NCBI RefSeq assembly: GCF_014636295.1
Contig: NZ_BMEC01000008.1
Span: 186,001 to 250,000 of the forward strand
DNA from: Marivirga lumbricoides
Lineage (GTDB): Bacteria > Bacteroidota > Bacteroidia > Cytophagales > Cyclobacteriaceae
DNA: 64,000 nucleotides
Direction of reading: 5' to 3'
The translations under genes were made by a program, and so were the position numbers. Shown in pieces: positions 1-7,836 of this stretch. How positions within the stretch are numbered: the stretch's first letter is position 1; the number at the start of each line of letters is the position of its first letter. Below the pieces are notes generated by a model, which was given only the letters and a program-made list of their open reading frames with translations, did no database searches and was not told the DNA's origin.

Positions 1-1699
1 CATAGCGATCTACTAAGGCTTTGCCAGAGTATTCTGTAAGCAGATCCTCCGCAATAGCATGAATGAGTTGCTTGGGAGAGGTTTCTTCATGGATGCCTTT
101 CAGCGTGGGTATGTTTTTAGTTTTCCAACTCTCGAAGAGTTTATCCATTTCCTTGCGGTATGCCTTAAACTCCTGATGGCTGAAAATGGCCTCTTTGATA
201 GCGGTTGCTTCTGCTTTCAAAGCATTGTAGCCAGGTCGTACTTCTTCAAATAGCTCGGATTTCAGGCTTGGATAGACCTGCCAATAAGGATTCATGCCAT
301 CCACATCACGTTGCGGAATACCACCGTTGATATGTGCATCCAAATCCTGAATATCCTCATCTTCCTGCGTATCGATGTATCGAGGAATATTCAGGTTGTA
401 CTCGTTGGTTTTGATTTCATCAAATGGAACAAATCGTGAGTATTTGCCCAGCGGCTTTTGAGAGTTGAATACATCTACAATCTTGTGGATGTCCTGTTCT
501 CTGAGCCTGTTTTTATTGCCGTCTTTCAAATAACCTTTGCTGGCATCTATCATAAAGATGCCTGTACGTGTGTCGGTGTTCTCTTTGTCTATGACAATGA
601 TGCAGGCAGGAATACCCGTACCGTAAAACATATTGGGTGGTAAACCGATGATGCCTTTGATGTATTTGCGCTCAATGAGGTTTTGGCGAATGTCGGCTTC
701 CGCATTGCCTCTAAACAGCACACCATGTGGCAAGATCACCGCTGCTTTACCTGTGCCTTTGAGCGAAGCGATAATGTGCAGTAAGAAAGCATAGTCACCG
801 TTTTTATCAGGTGGCACACCATAGTGAATGAATCGCTTGAACTCATCATCTAAAGGTGTGATGCCCTGACTCCAGTTCTTTACTGAGAATGGAGGGTTGG
901 CCACTACACGGTCAAAGCGTTTGAGTGAACCATCTTTTTCTTTGTGGTCTGGTCTGGCAATGGTGTTGCCTTTTTTGATGATGGCATCTTCATAGCCATG
1001 CATCCACATATTCATGATAGCCAGACTTTTTACTGAGTTTTCTTTTTCCTGGCCGTAAAGCGATAAGTGGCGATCGGTTTCCATAGCGACTTTAAGGAGC
1101 AAGGAGCCTGAGCCACAGGTAGGGTCATACACAGAGAAGTCAGAAGATTCTGCTTTCTCAATGTCAATGATCTTGGCCAATACCCTGGAAACTTCAGCAG
1201 GAGTATAAAAATTTCCCTTACTCTTTCCAGACTCAGAGGCGAAATGTCGCATCAGAAATTCATAAGCATCTCCAAGGATGTCATCGTCTTCTGCCCGGTT
1301 GTTTTTGAAGTTGAGGGCAGGGTTTTCAAAGATTCGGATAAGGTCTTCAAGTAGATCAACCTTCTCTTTGTCACTCCCCAGCTTATCATCATCATTGAAG
1401 TCAACCAGCTCCACTGAGCCTTCCAATCCATTTTCTCGAAAAATAGGGCGGATGATTTGCTTGTTGATCTTATCGCCAATGTCTTTCTGACCTTTGAGAG
1501 CCACCATGTCTTCAAAGGTTGCACCATCAGGAATGGTGATCAGACCATCCTTGCCAGCGTATTTATCAGATACATATTTGATAAACAGCATAGTCAACAC
1601 GTAATCTTTGAACTGGGCGTAATCCATTCCCCCGGATGCCCTCAAGGCATTACAACCTTCCCAGAGCGTGCTGTATAGCTGCGATTTCTTTATTGCCAT
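1..1699 (-). CDS. hsdM: Type I restriction-modification system DNA methyltransferase subunit M (3' end cut by window edge)
   Basis: The frame is open from the ATG at 1699 to the left edge (566 codons visible, no stop). The product starts MAIKKSQLYSTLWEGCNALR, as in the N-terminal helical domain of HsdM. It carries the AdoMet-binding motif DPTCGSGS at about residues 190-197 and the N6-adenine methylase catalytic motif NPPF at about 267-270. The family methylates adenine in the target of a type I complex with HsdS (specificity) and HsdR (nuclease/translocase). The partners would lie left of the window, since transcription runs leftward; none is visible here. The visible length already exceeds classical HsdM proteins of about 530 residues, so this belongs to a longer subfamily. 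The family call is secure; the methylated sequence cannot be predicted without HsdS. Confidence 0.95.
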   Translation of the reverse strand, partial: MAIKKSQLYSTLWEGCNALRASGGMDYAQFKDYVLTMLFIKYVSDKYAGKDGLITIPDGATFEDMVALKGQKDIGDKINKQIIRPIFRENGLEGSVELVDFNDDDKLGSDKEKVDLLEDLIRIFENPALNFKNNRAEDDDILGDAYEFLMRHFASESGKSKGNFYTPAEVSRVLAKIIDIEKAESSDFSVYDPTCGSGSLLLKVAMETDRHLSLYGQEKENSVKSLAIMNMWMHGYEDAIIKKGNTIARPDHKEKDGSLKRFDRVVANPPFSVKNWSQGITPLDDEFKRFIHYGVPPDKNGDYAFLLHIIASLKGTGKAAVILPHGVLFRGNAEADIRQNLIERKYIKGIIGLPPNMFYGTGIPACIIVIDKENTDTRTGIFMIDASKGYLKDGNKNRLREQDIHKIVDVFNSQKPLGKYSRFVPFDEIKTNEYNLNIPRYIDTQEDEDIQDLDAHINGGIPQRDVDGMNPYWQVYPSLKSELFEEVRPGYNALKAEATAIKEAIFSHQEFKAYRKEMDKLFESWKTKNIPTLKGIHEETSPKQLIHAIAEDLLTEYSGKALVDRY

Positions 1700-2040
1700 T
1701 TAATTTTCTATTATTAATTCCTTTACATTTCACGAATTTCAGCAATCTCGAAGAGGATTCAATATTGGCTGTTATCTATTCTGCACATAGTATCCAATCA
1801 CCCTATTGTAGCTCTTTCATAGCTCCTCAGCATGCCAAGTTTATTTAATTCCTTTCTTTTATCCAGTTCATTTTCATCTAAATTTTATCCAGCCAAGGTA
1901 ATATTTAATTTTCTCGTTTTTCAATATAAAAGTAGTCTCATTAGTTTTAAAAATGAACTATGCTCTAATGATCTGAATTCCATTATTGAAGGTGTTGCCT
2001 TAATCCCAACTTTGTTCACAACACTATCAATCATTTTAGT
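1700..2040. other. 341-bp gap with possible degraded ORF on the minus strand
   Basis: No intact gene is seen. On the minus strand one frame starting at 2034 (ATG, 5 nt after the stop of the ORF ending at 2041) reads 37 residues (MIDSVVNKVGIKATPSIMEF...) to a TGA. The same frame continues with protein-like residues through further in-frame stops (…KTRKLNITLAG, stop, NLDENELDKRKELNKLG…). This could be a decayed gene or chance in AT-rich DNA. The promoter of hsdM should also lie here, but I cannot place it. Confidence 0.3.
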
Positions 2041-2394
2041 TTATTCTGCTGAAGGGTATTCTGAAAAGTAGATGTCCATTCCAATCTTTCCCATTATTGC
2101 CATTGATTCAGCGCTTAAAACTGCTCCGCCACCTGTAGCGTCTTTATTTATATCAAACCCAATGTCTGCCACATATTTATTTCCCACCAAAGCTTGTCCT
2201 TTATCCATCAGCCAAGTTTCAAGCGCAAAAATTTGCGCGGGTAAACCCCACTCTTTGATACAAAGTTCTTCTATTTTTTCTCTTGATCCTTCTACGTAAA
2301 TAATAATTGGCATTTCTCTGATTTTCCGTATAACAAATTCCACATAAGGCTTAATAGAATAACTACTAGCATTCAAATTGTAACCTAAATACAA
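2041..2394 (-). CDS. Hypothetical protein, DUF4279-like C-terminus, possibly 5'-truncated
   Basis: The frame encodes about 117 residues, but its only usable start is TTG at 2394; an in-frame TGA lies a few codons upstream and no ATG is available. The C-terminal part (…GGGAVLSAESMAIMGKIGMDIYFSE) resembles the end of DUF4279 proteins, where a 'Gxx(L)S.E…IG…D.YF' pattern precedes the stop. The N-terminal DUF4279 strand pattern is not visible, so this may be a remnant that lost its 5' end. DUF4279 proteins are small and of unknown function, often in variable loci. The family assignment is from memory of the pattern and is weak. Confidence 0.4.
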   Translation of the reverse strand: MYLGYNLNASSYSIKPYVEFVIRKIREMPIIIYVEGSREKIEELCIKEWGLPAQIFALETWLMDKGQALVGNKYVADIGFDINKDATGGGAVLSAESMAIMGKIGMDIYFSEYPSAE

Positions 2395-2528
2395 TCTACC
2401 TCTAAAACTAGTGATTAATCAAAAACCAATGCAAAAATACCCAAGCTTGGGTATATAAAATGGGCATAAATAAAGAAAATCACCAAAATAAAACCTTTAT
2501 AACTAAGGCTATTGCTCCTGTGTGTAAA

Positions 2529-2558
2529 TTGGAAGTATTTGTTTCTTCTGTATCTTTG
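2529..2558 (+). promoter_or_regulatory. Bacteroidota-type sigma promoter for the TRIC channel gene
   Basis: TTG at 2529-2531 is followed after 19 bp by TATCTTTG at 2551-2558. This fits the phylum's -33 TTTG / -7 TAnnTTTG pattern (the -33 box reads ATTG). It lies 14 bp upstream of the ATG at 2573, implying a very short leader. Confidence 0.5.
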
Positions 2559-2572
2559 GACAAAAGAATAAA

Positions 2573-3172
2573 ATGAACGTCCAATACATTTTAGAACTGC
2601 TCGGTACCTTTACTTTTGCCATTTCCGGTGCACTTGCTGTGCAGGGAAAGTCAGAAGATTGGTTTGGTGCCGGTTTTACGGGTTTTATCACTGCTATTGG
2701 GGGCGGCACTTTACGGGATATTTTATTAGGAAGTTATCCCCTGACCTGGATTACCGATATTTATATTATTTACACTATTCTCATTGCCATATTCGCGGCT
2801 AGTATTTTTAATAAGGTGCTACAGCGCTTGCGGAGAACGCTTAGCATTTTTGATACACTGGGAATTGCCCTTTTTACAGTGGCCGGTGTCGAAAAGGCTT
2901 TGTCTTTAGGTGTGAGATGGGAAATTGCTGCTATCATGGGAATGTTTTCTGCTGTTTTTGGTGGCGTTATCCGCGATACCCTCATTAATGAGACGCCTGT
3001 TCTGTTCAGAAGAGAGATTTATGCCAGTGCCTGCCTGGCCGGGGGACTCTTTTATGTTTTTCTGAGCTTTCTGGATGTACCCAGGGATTGGAACTTCATT
3101 TGCTCAGCTTCTTTTATTGTTACGGTCAGAATTTTAGCTGTGAAATATCATATCAATTTTCCTAAACTATAG
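2573..3172 (+). CDS. TRIC/UPF0126 family channel protein (YicG/YadS-like)
   Basis: 199 residues, almost entirely hydrophobic, with about seven predicted membrane segments, the usual length for bacterial TRIC/UPF0126 proteins. The family's internal duplication is visible: two glycine-rich motifs, GGGTLRDILLG near residue 43 and GGVIRDTLINE near residue 125, each start a half. Prokaryotic TRIC homologues form trimeric monovalent-cation channels in the cytoplasmic membrane; some YicG-type members have been linked to amino-acid uptake, so the substrate here is open. The start ATG follows a plausible promoter by 14 bp. The gene is monocistronic and its 3' end overlaps the convergent small lipoprotein gene by a few bases. 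Confidence 0.88.
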   Translation: MNVQYILELLGTFTFAISGALAVQGKSEDWFGAGFTGFITAIGGGTLRDILLGSYPLTWITDIYIIYTILIAIFAASIFNKVLQRLRRTLSIFDTLGIALFTVAGVEKALSLGVRWEIAAIMGMFSAVFGGVIRDTLINETPVLFRREIYASACLAGGLFYVFLSFLDVPRDWNFICSASFIVTVRILAVKYHINFPKL

Positions 3173-3514
3173 GTCATCTTTTATAATTCGTTTTACAGTT
3201 TCAGCATTGTCTAATTTAAAGTATATCAAATATAATCCTCCTTTTAAATGCCCTATTTCAATGCTTTGTTCTTCGGAATTTTTGAATGATACCTGACCGC
3301 TTAACTCTGTTTTTCCACTAACATCAGTTATCTCAAAACGAATCGCTTCCTCCAATCTATTTTCTAACTTAAAGTATATTACTTCCGTGGCGGGATTAGG
3401 ATAGACCTTTATTTCTGATATAATGGCCTCTGCATCTTGCATAACCTCTTCTTCTTTACAGGATAAGAATATAAAGAAGAAAACTAAAGGAATAAAAAAT
3501 GCTGTTTTTTTCAT
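3167..3514 (-). CDS. Small lipoprotein with type IX secretion (Por) C-terminal domain
   Basis: 115 residues from the ATG at 3514 (an upstream GTG at 3529 would add five residues before the signal peptide). The N-terminus (MKKTAFFIPLVFFFIFLSC) is a lipoprotein signal with lipobox cysteine near residue 19. The rest is nearly a bare T9SS type A sorting domain: 'ISEIKVYPNPATEVIYF', 'ITDVSGK' and 'LKGGLYLIYFK' are its hallmark strands. T9SS cargo normally has a type I signal peptide and a large passenger domain; here almost no passenger exists. It may be a decayed cargo gene, a small anchored protein, or a processed surface peptide. It is flanked by 290 bp with no gene on its 5' side. Confidence 0.75.
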   Translation of the reverse strand: MKKTAFFIPLVFFFIFLSCKEEEVMQDAEAIISEIKVYPNPATEVIYFKLENRLEEAIRFEITDVSGKTELSGQVSFKNSEEQSIEIGHLKGGLYLIYFKLDNAETVKRIIKDDL

Positions 3515-3807
3515 AGTTCTGATTTTCACTTAGCAAACTTTCTACTTTTAGGTTCTTTTACCGCCATAAATGAACTCTGGAAATAAATCAAGTCTTTAGC
3601 TTTCTTATTGAAACCGCGTTTTTATTTACATTTATATCATTCGACTATTATCAAGGTTATGAAAATTTGTAGAACACAGTTTGTAAAATATCTGTCTTTG
3701 AATAGTATATCTACCATGGCCAATTTCTTTTAAAGGTTTTGTCTCCGAAACGAATGACCACTCTTTTAATTTAAGCTTGCACAGGTAGTTTAATTTTCAC
3801 CCCGAAA
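3515..3807. other. Intergenic region without recognisable gene
   Basis: About 290 AT-rich bases between two minus-strand genes. Only a 24-codon plus-strand ORF (from 3659) occurs, which I do not support. The promoter of the small lipoprotein gene should lie near its 5' end. Confidence 0.5.
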
Positions 3808-5589
3808 CTAATCAAGATAAATTGAGTCGATCTCGCTTTTATAATGATTCATGATAATTTTTCTTTTGAGGCTCAGCTTAGCGGTTAGCTCTCCTGCTTC
3901 AACTGTCCAAAGCTTAGGAAGTAGTATGGTTTTCTTAATTTTCTCCCACTGGGCAAATTGAGCATTCGATTTCTCCACTTCTTTTTCAAGTTTCTCTAAT
4001 ACGCGCTCCTCTTTGATCATTTTTTCATCAGAAGAATAGCTTATTCCCTTATGCTTGCACCATTCCTTCAACGCATCAAAATTAGGAACAATCAACGCTC
4101 CCGGAAATTTCTGTCCATCACCCACTACCATCACCTGTTCAATAAAAATGGATTCTTTTAATTTATTTTCTATCAGCTGTGGTGCAATGTATTTTCCTCC
4201 GGAAGTTTTAAACATTTCCTTTTTCCTATCTGTAATTTTTAAGAAACGCCCTTCCACCATTTCACCTATATCTCCGGTGTGGAACCAACCTTGCTCATCA
4301 ATTACTTCAGCTGTTTTTTCCGGTTGATTATAGTAGCCTTTCATAATATTGGGCCCTTTGGCAAGCACTTCACCATCATCAGCAATTTTTATTTCTACAC
4401 CAGGTAAAGCCGGGCCCACCGTACCTATGCGCATATCTTCTTCATTGTATCTGTTAAATGCTATCCCCGGGGAGGTTTCTGTTAAACCATAGGCTTCCAG
4501 AACAGGAATTTGTGCAGACCAAAATATGGTAGCCAATCTGGGCTGAAGGGCAGCACCACCGGAAGCGATTAGTTTAATATTTCCTCCTACGGCCTCACGC
4601 CATTTGCTAAAGATTATTTTGTTGGCAATTTTTAACTTGACATCATACCAAAAACCAGGACTATTTTGTCTGTCGTACTGATGGCCAAGATTAAGCGCCC
4701 AAAAGAAAAGTTGCTTTTTAATACCTGTAAGCTCTGTTCCTTTTGCCACTATTTTATCGTAGATTTTTTCAAGCAAGCGAGGGACTGTAGTAAACATCTC
4801 AGGCTTTACTTTTTTAAGGTTATCTCCAATTTTCTCCAGATTTTCGGCATAATAAATGGAAATACTTGAGTAGAGATAGAAATAAAATGTAGTACGCTCA
4901 AAAATATGGCATAGCGGTAAAAAACTTAAGCTGGTTTTAATATTTAGTTCTTCAACCGGCAGGTTTTTTCTTACGGCCACTGCATTGCTTAAAATGTTTA
5001 CATGCGTTAACATTACTCCCTTAGGATTCCCTGTGGTGCCTGAGGTGTAGATTAGTGTCACCAGATCATCGGGTAAAACCTGATTTTTATAAGGCTCAAG
5101 ATCTACAGGATTTTCGTCACCAAGTTTTTTTACTTCTGACCAATGACTGGAATCTTCCAGAGGATCGAATGAATAAATTCCTTTAATTCTTTCTATTCCT
5201 TCAGAGGCTGCTTTTACTTTTGAGAAAAGTTCGAGATCGGAGACAAAAACGTATTTTAATTGCGAATCTTCAAAAATATATCGATAGTCTTTTTCCGTAA
5301 TGGTAGGATACATAGGAACACTCACTGCTCCTATTTGCTGTAGTGCCAAATCAATGAAATTCCATTCCGGCCGATTGTTAGCAACAATACCTACCTTATC
5401 ATCTTTAGAAATGCCGAGGTGGATAAACCCACAAGAAACAGCATCAATAATGTTAATTACTTCTTCTGTGCTATATTTTTTCCAGCTATTTCCCTCTTTG
5501 TAAGCCAAAGCGTCCTGAAGTGGGTGATTTTTAAACTGGTATTCAATTAAATCAAATAATCTTGAAGGTTCCATAGGAAGTTTTTCCAA
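3808..5589 (-). CDS. Long-chain acyl-CoA synthetase (AMP-dependent synthetase/ligase)
   Basis: 593 residues, the usual size for FadD15-type long-chain fatty acid CoA ligases. The ATP/AMP signature YTSGTTGNPKGVMLTH lies near residue 185. The adenine-binding motif AYGLTETSPG, the hinge region GWFHTGDIGEM and the C-terminal ITDRKKEMFKTSGGKYIAPQ follow in the family order. It activates fatty acids to acyl-AMP and then acyl-CoA for beta-oxidation or lipid synthesis, at the cytoplasmic face of the membrane. No signal peptide. It follows the TPR gene on the same strand after a 19-bp gap, so co-transcription is likely. Chain-length specificity cannot be read from the sequence. Confidence 0.93.
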   Translation of the reverse strand: MEKLPMEPSRLFDLIEYQFKNHPLQDALAYKEGNSWKKYSTEEVINIIDAVSCGFIHLGISKDDKVGIVANNRPEWNFIDLALQQIGAVSVPMYPTITEKDYRYIFEDSQLKYVFVSDLELFSKVKAASEGIERIKGIYSFDPLEDSSHWSEVKKLGDENPVDLEPYKNQVLPDDLVTLIYTSGTTGNPKGVMLTHVNILSNAVAVRKNLPVEELNIKTSLSFLPLCHIFERTTFYFYLYSSISIYYAENLEKIGDNLKKVKPEMFTTVPRLLEKIYDKIVAKGTELTGIKKQLFFWALNLGHQYDRQNSPGFWYDVKLKIANKIIFSKWREAVGGNIKLIASGGAALQPRLATIFWSAQIPVLEAYGLTETSPGIAFNRYNEEDMRIGTVGPALPGVEIKIADDGEVLAKGPNIMKGYYNQPEKTAEVIDEQGWFHTGDIGEMVEGRFLKITDRKKEMFKTSGGKYIAPQLIENKLKESIFIEQVMVVGDGQKFPGALIVPNFDALKEWCKHKGISYSSDEKMIKEERVLEKLEKEVEKSNAQFAQWEKIKKTILLPKLWTVEAGELTAKLSLKRKIIMNHYKSEIDSIYLD

Positions 5590-5607
5590 AAAAATACGCA
5601 GAAAAAC

Positions 5608-7428
5608 TCAATTTACGAAATCTCCACGCAGGCTTCTGAATCTTTTTCTGGCCTCCGCTACATAAATGCTTCCGGGAAAATCGGTTAATAATTGTTGGTA
5701 CAATGCTTTAGCTTTGGCTTCATCTTTCAGGTATTGTTCATAAATAGTGGCCATTTCAAATAAAGCATCATCCGTTAGAATGTCGTAAGGCATTTCATTT
5801 ACTATTTCATCCAAATTATCGATAGCTTCCTGATATTTGCCTTGTTCTGTTTTTATTTTGGCTAACAATTTAAGTGCATCATCTTTAATGGGATGCTCAC
5901 TGAATTCAATGAGCATTTCATTTAATTTTTGAACCGCTTCGTCTCTTTTGTTTTGATAAAGTAAAAGATCAACTGAAGCATAAGCGCGAAGCGCTTTTTG
6001 CGTGGAATCTAAAATAGTATTGTTTTTTATTAAGATGCTTAAATCCATAGCATCGTTGGCTATTTCTTTTCGTGTAGCATTTTTCAAAATATCCAGGTGC
6101 TCCTGTGCTAATTCAAACTCTCCTTTAAAGAAAGAAAGCTTAGCATTCCGTAGTTTAGCATCTTCACCTAATTGGGAGTTTTTATTGGCCTTTTCTACCT
6201 GGTAATACAAAAGTACAGACTCCCAGGGTTGCTCAAGGATAATGTATATATCTCCCAGATCCAGTTTTGCTTGTGCGATCAGAGAGGGATCAGCATTATA
6301 AAAATTTATAATTTCCTGGAGGATGGTGGCTGCTTTTTCCGGCTCTTGCAGATAGAAGGCGTGTAAGAGGGCTTTCTGGCGGTAAGGTTCCAATGTTCTC
6401 AGTGAGAGACCCATCTGATCAATCAATTGGTCATAAGCCTTTACAAGCGATCTTATAGCTGCTGTATCAACTGGCAGACTTTCTTTTATAATTTTCTCTT
6501 TACTTTGAATCAGCATTTGCTTTGCAAAAATGTAATTCCTGGAATCAGGATAAGTGTCCGATATAAATTGAAATACTTTTTCTGCTATATCGTAAGCCTC
6601 GTTTTCATAAGCTATTTGACCTATTTCCAGGCTGTTTTCTCCCTGCAGACCTGCTCTTTTATCAATAGCCCTTGCCTGGATAAACGCTCCGTAGAAATTT
6701 TTCACTTGCAAATTTGCCCAGATCAAAAGATCTCCATATAAATCCTGATCAGCATTTTTCTGGATATTTTCCATCAGGAAATTGATAAATGAGTGCAGAT
6801 CCTCTTCTTCAGTAAGTGAGAGCTGCAACATATTTTTTACATAGCGAATATTGGTTGGCCGCTCTTGTGCGTATACCATAAACTCTCTGATCATTTTGTC
6901 TTTTTGATTGGTATACCGATAGAGGTTAGCCAGCTGAATGCTGAAAGCAGTTGGATCTCTCATTTTCTCCCTGGCAGCTAAATAGAGTTTTTCGGTGTAT
7001 TCATCATGTTGCTTATTGTGCATATACTGCGCAGCGGATTGCAATAAGCCTAACTGATCTGTTACTTTATTTTCAAGTTGCTCATAATATTTCTCAGCCA
7101 TAATGGTATCATTATTTTTCAGGTAAAAATCTATGATATCCACATCAAAGCGAATGTTAGTGGAAAAGTCTGCTACAACCTGTTTTAAATATTTCTCTGC
7201 CTGCTTATTAAGCTGTTTAATTTCCAATAGTTCGAGGTAGCTATTGTGAATATAAAATACATTTTGCGGCTTTTTCGCCAGTTTTTCATACAACGTTAAC
7301 GCCTTATCTAATTCTCCCTGTTGATAATACTCATTAGCAAGCGCAACATCTTTATCGGCCTGCGCCACCACGATTGTTGAATGGGTGATGGCTATTACAA
7401 ATATCAAAAATGAAATATATCTTAACAT
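5608..7428 (-). CDS. TPR-repeat protein, probably exported
   Basis: 606 residues from the ATG at 7428; an in-frame TTG 45 bases upstream would put charged residues before the signal sequence, so the ATG is preferred. Residues 1-22 (MLRYISFLIFVIAITHSTIV…) form a signal peptide with probable cleavage after VVAQA. The rest is helical tetratricopeptide-type repeats ('EYYQQGELDKALTLYEKLA', 'IAYENEAYDIAEKVFQFI', 'AKIKTEQGKYQEAIDNLDEI'), suggesting a periplasmic interaction scaffold. The final section (YEQYLKDEAKAKALYQQLLTDFPGS) resembles repeats of YbgF/CpoB-like proteins. It has no catalytic domain. Its promoter would overlap the candidate replication origin on its 5' side. Specific role unknown. 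Confidence 0.8.
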   Translation of the reverse strand: MLRYISFLIFVIAITHSTIVVAQADKDVALANEYYQQGELDKALTLYEKLAKKPQNVFYIHNSYLELLEIKQLNKQAEKYLKQVVADFSTNIRFDVDIIDFYLKNNDTIMAEKYYEQLENKVTDQLGLLQSAAQYMHNKQHDEYTEKLYLAAREKMRDPTAFSIQLANLYRYTNQKDKMIREFMVYAQERPTNIRYVKNMLQLSLTEEEDLHSFINFLMENIQKNADQDLYGDLLIWANLQVKNFYGAFIQARAIDKRAGLQGENSLEIGQIAYENEAYDIAEKVFQFISDTYPDSRNYIFAKQMLIQSKEKIIKESLPVDTAAIRSLVKAYDQLIDQMGLSLRTLEPYRQKALLHAFYLQEPEKAATILQEIINFYNADPSLIAQAKLDLGDIYIILEQPWESVLLYYQVEKANKNSQLGEDAKLRNAKLSFFKGEFELAQEHLDILKNATRKEIANDAMDLSILIKNNTILDSTQKALRAYASVDLLLYQNKRDEAVQKLNEMLIEFSEHPIKDDALKLLAKIKTEQGKYQEAIDNLDEIVNEMPYDILTDDALFEMATIYEQYLKDEAKAKALYQQLLTDFPGSIYVAEARKRFRSLRGDFVN

Positions 7429-7454
7429 AGGCTTAAAATTTCTTTCCTCCTTCT

Positions 7455-7836
7455 TTATCCACACAATCCACAAGGTAGTATATTATATATTATATATTTA
7501 TAAAACTATTATTCATTGTTAATCGTGTGGATATGTTGAAAAGATTTTATTTTTTTTCTGGTTTATATGAGATGTTTATTAAACGAGAATAATTCTCTTT
7601 TTTACCCACATGTATTTATCAGATACTTAATTAATTAACATTTGATTAATGATTTGTTAATAACTCTATGTTCAATTTAACTTGAAGTTCAAGGTGTGGG
7701 TAAGCGGAATATTCTTCACATTTTTCCACTACTTAACCCAGGCTTTCTGTTCGTGTATCATATAGGTTTTAGTTTGCTGTTAGCAGCTGTGGATAATTAT
7801 TCCTTATCCGCTTCTTTATCCACATCTTTATCCTCA
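7455..7836. other. oriC: Candidate chromosomal replication origin (DnaA-box cluster with AT-rich core)
   Basis: Exact TTATCCACA boxes (either orientation) lie at 7455-7463 (+), 7788-7796 (-) and 7816-7824 (+). One-mismatch boxes lie at 7526-7534, 7602-7610, 7695-7703 and 7828-7836. Between them is a very AT-rich stretch (about 7477-7690) with TATATTATATATTATATA near its left end, a good candidate unwinding element. Three boxes or near-boxes (7804, 7816, 7828) are spaced exactly 12 bp, inside the 3' end of the Ig-lipoprotein gene, where the repetitive tail DKDVDKEADKE encodes them. mnmG (gidA) and parS-like sites lie within 3-9 kb, as expected near bacterial origins. The box positions are direct observation; the origin call is inference. 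Confidence 0.62.

Noticed and set aside
1252-1527. 91-codon minus-strand ORF
   Set aside because: It lies in a different frame inside hsdM, whose frame contains the family motifs; a shadow ORF.
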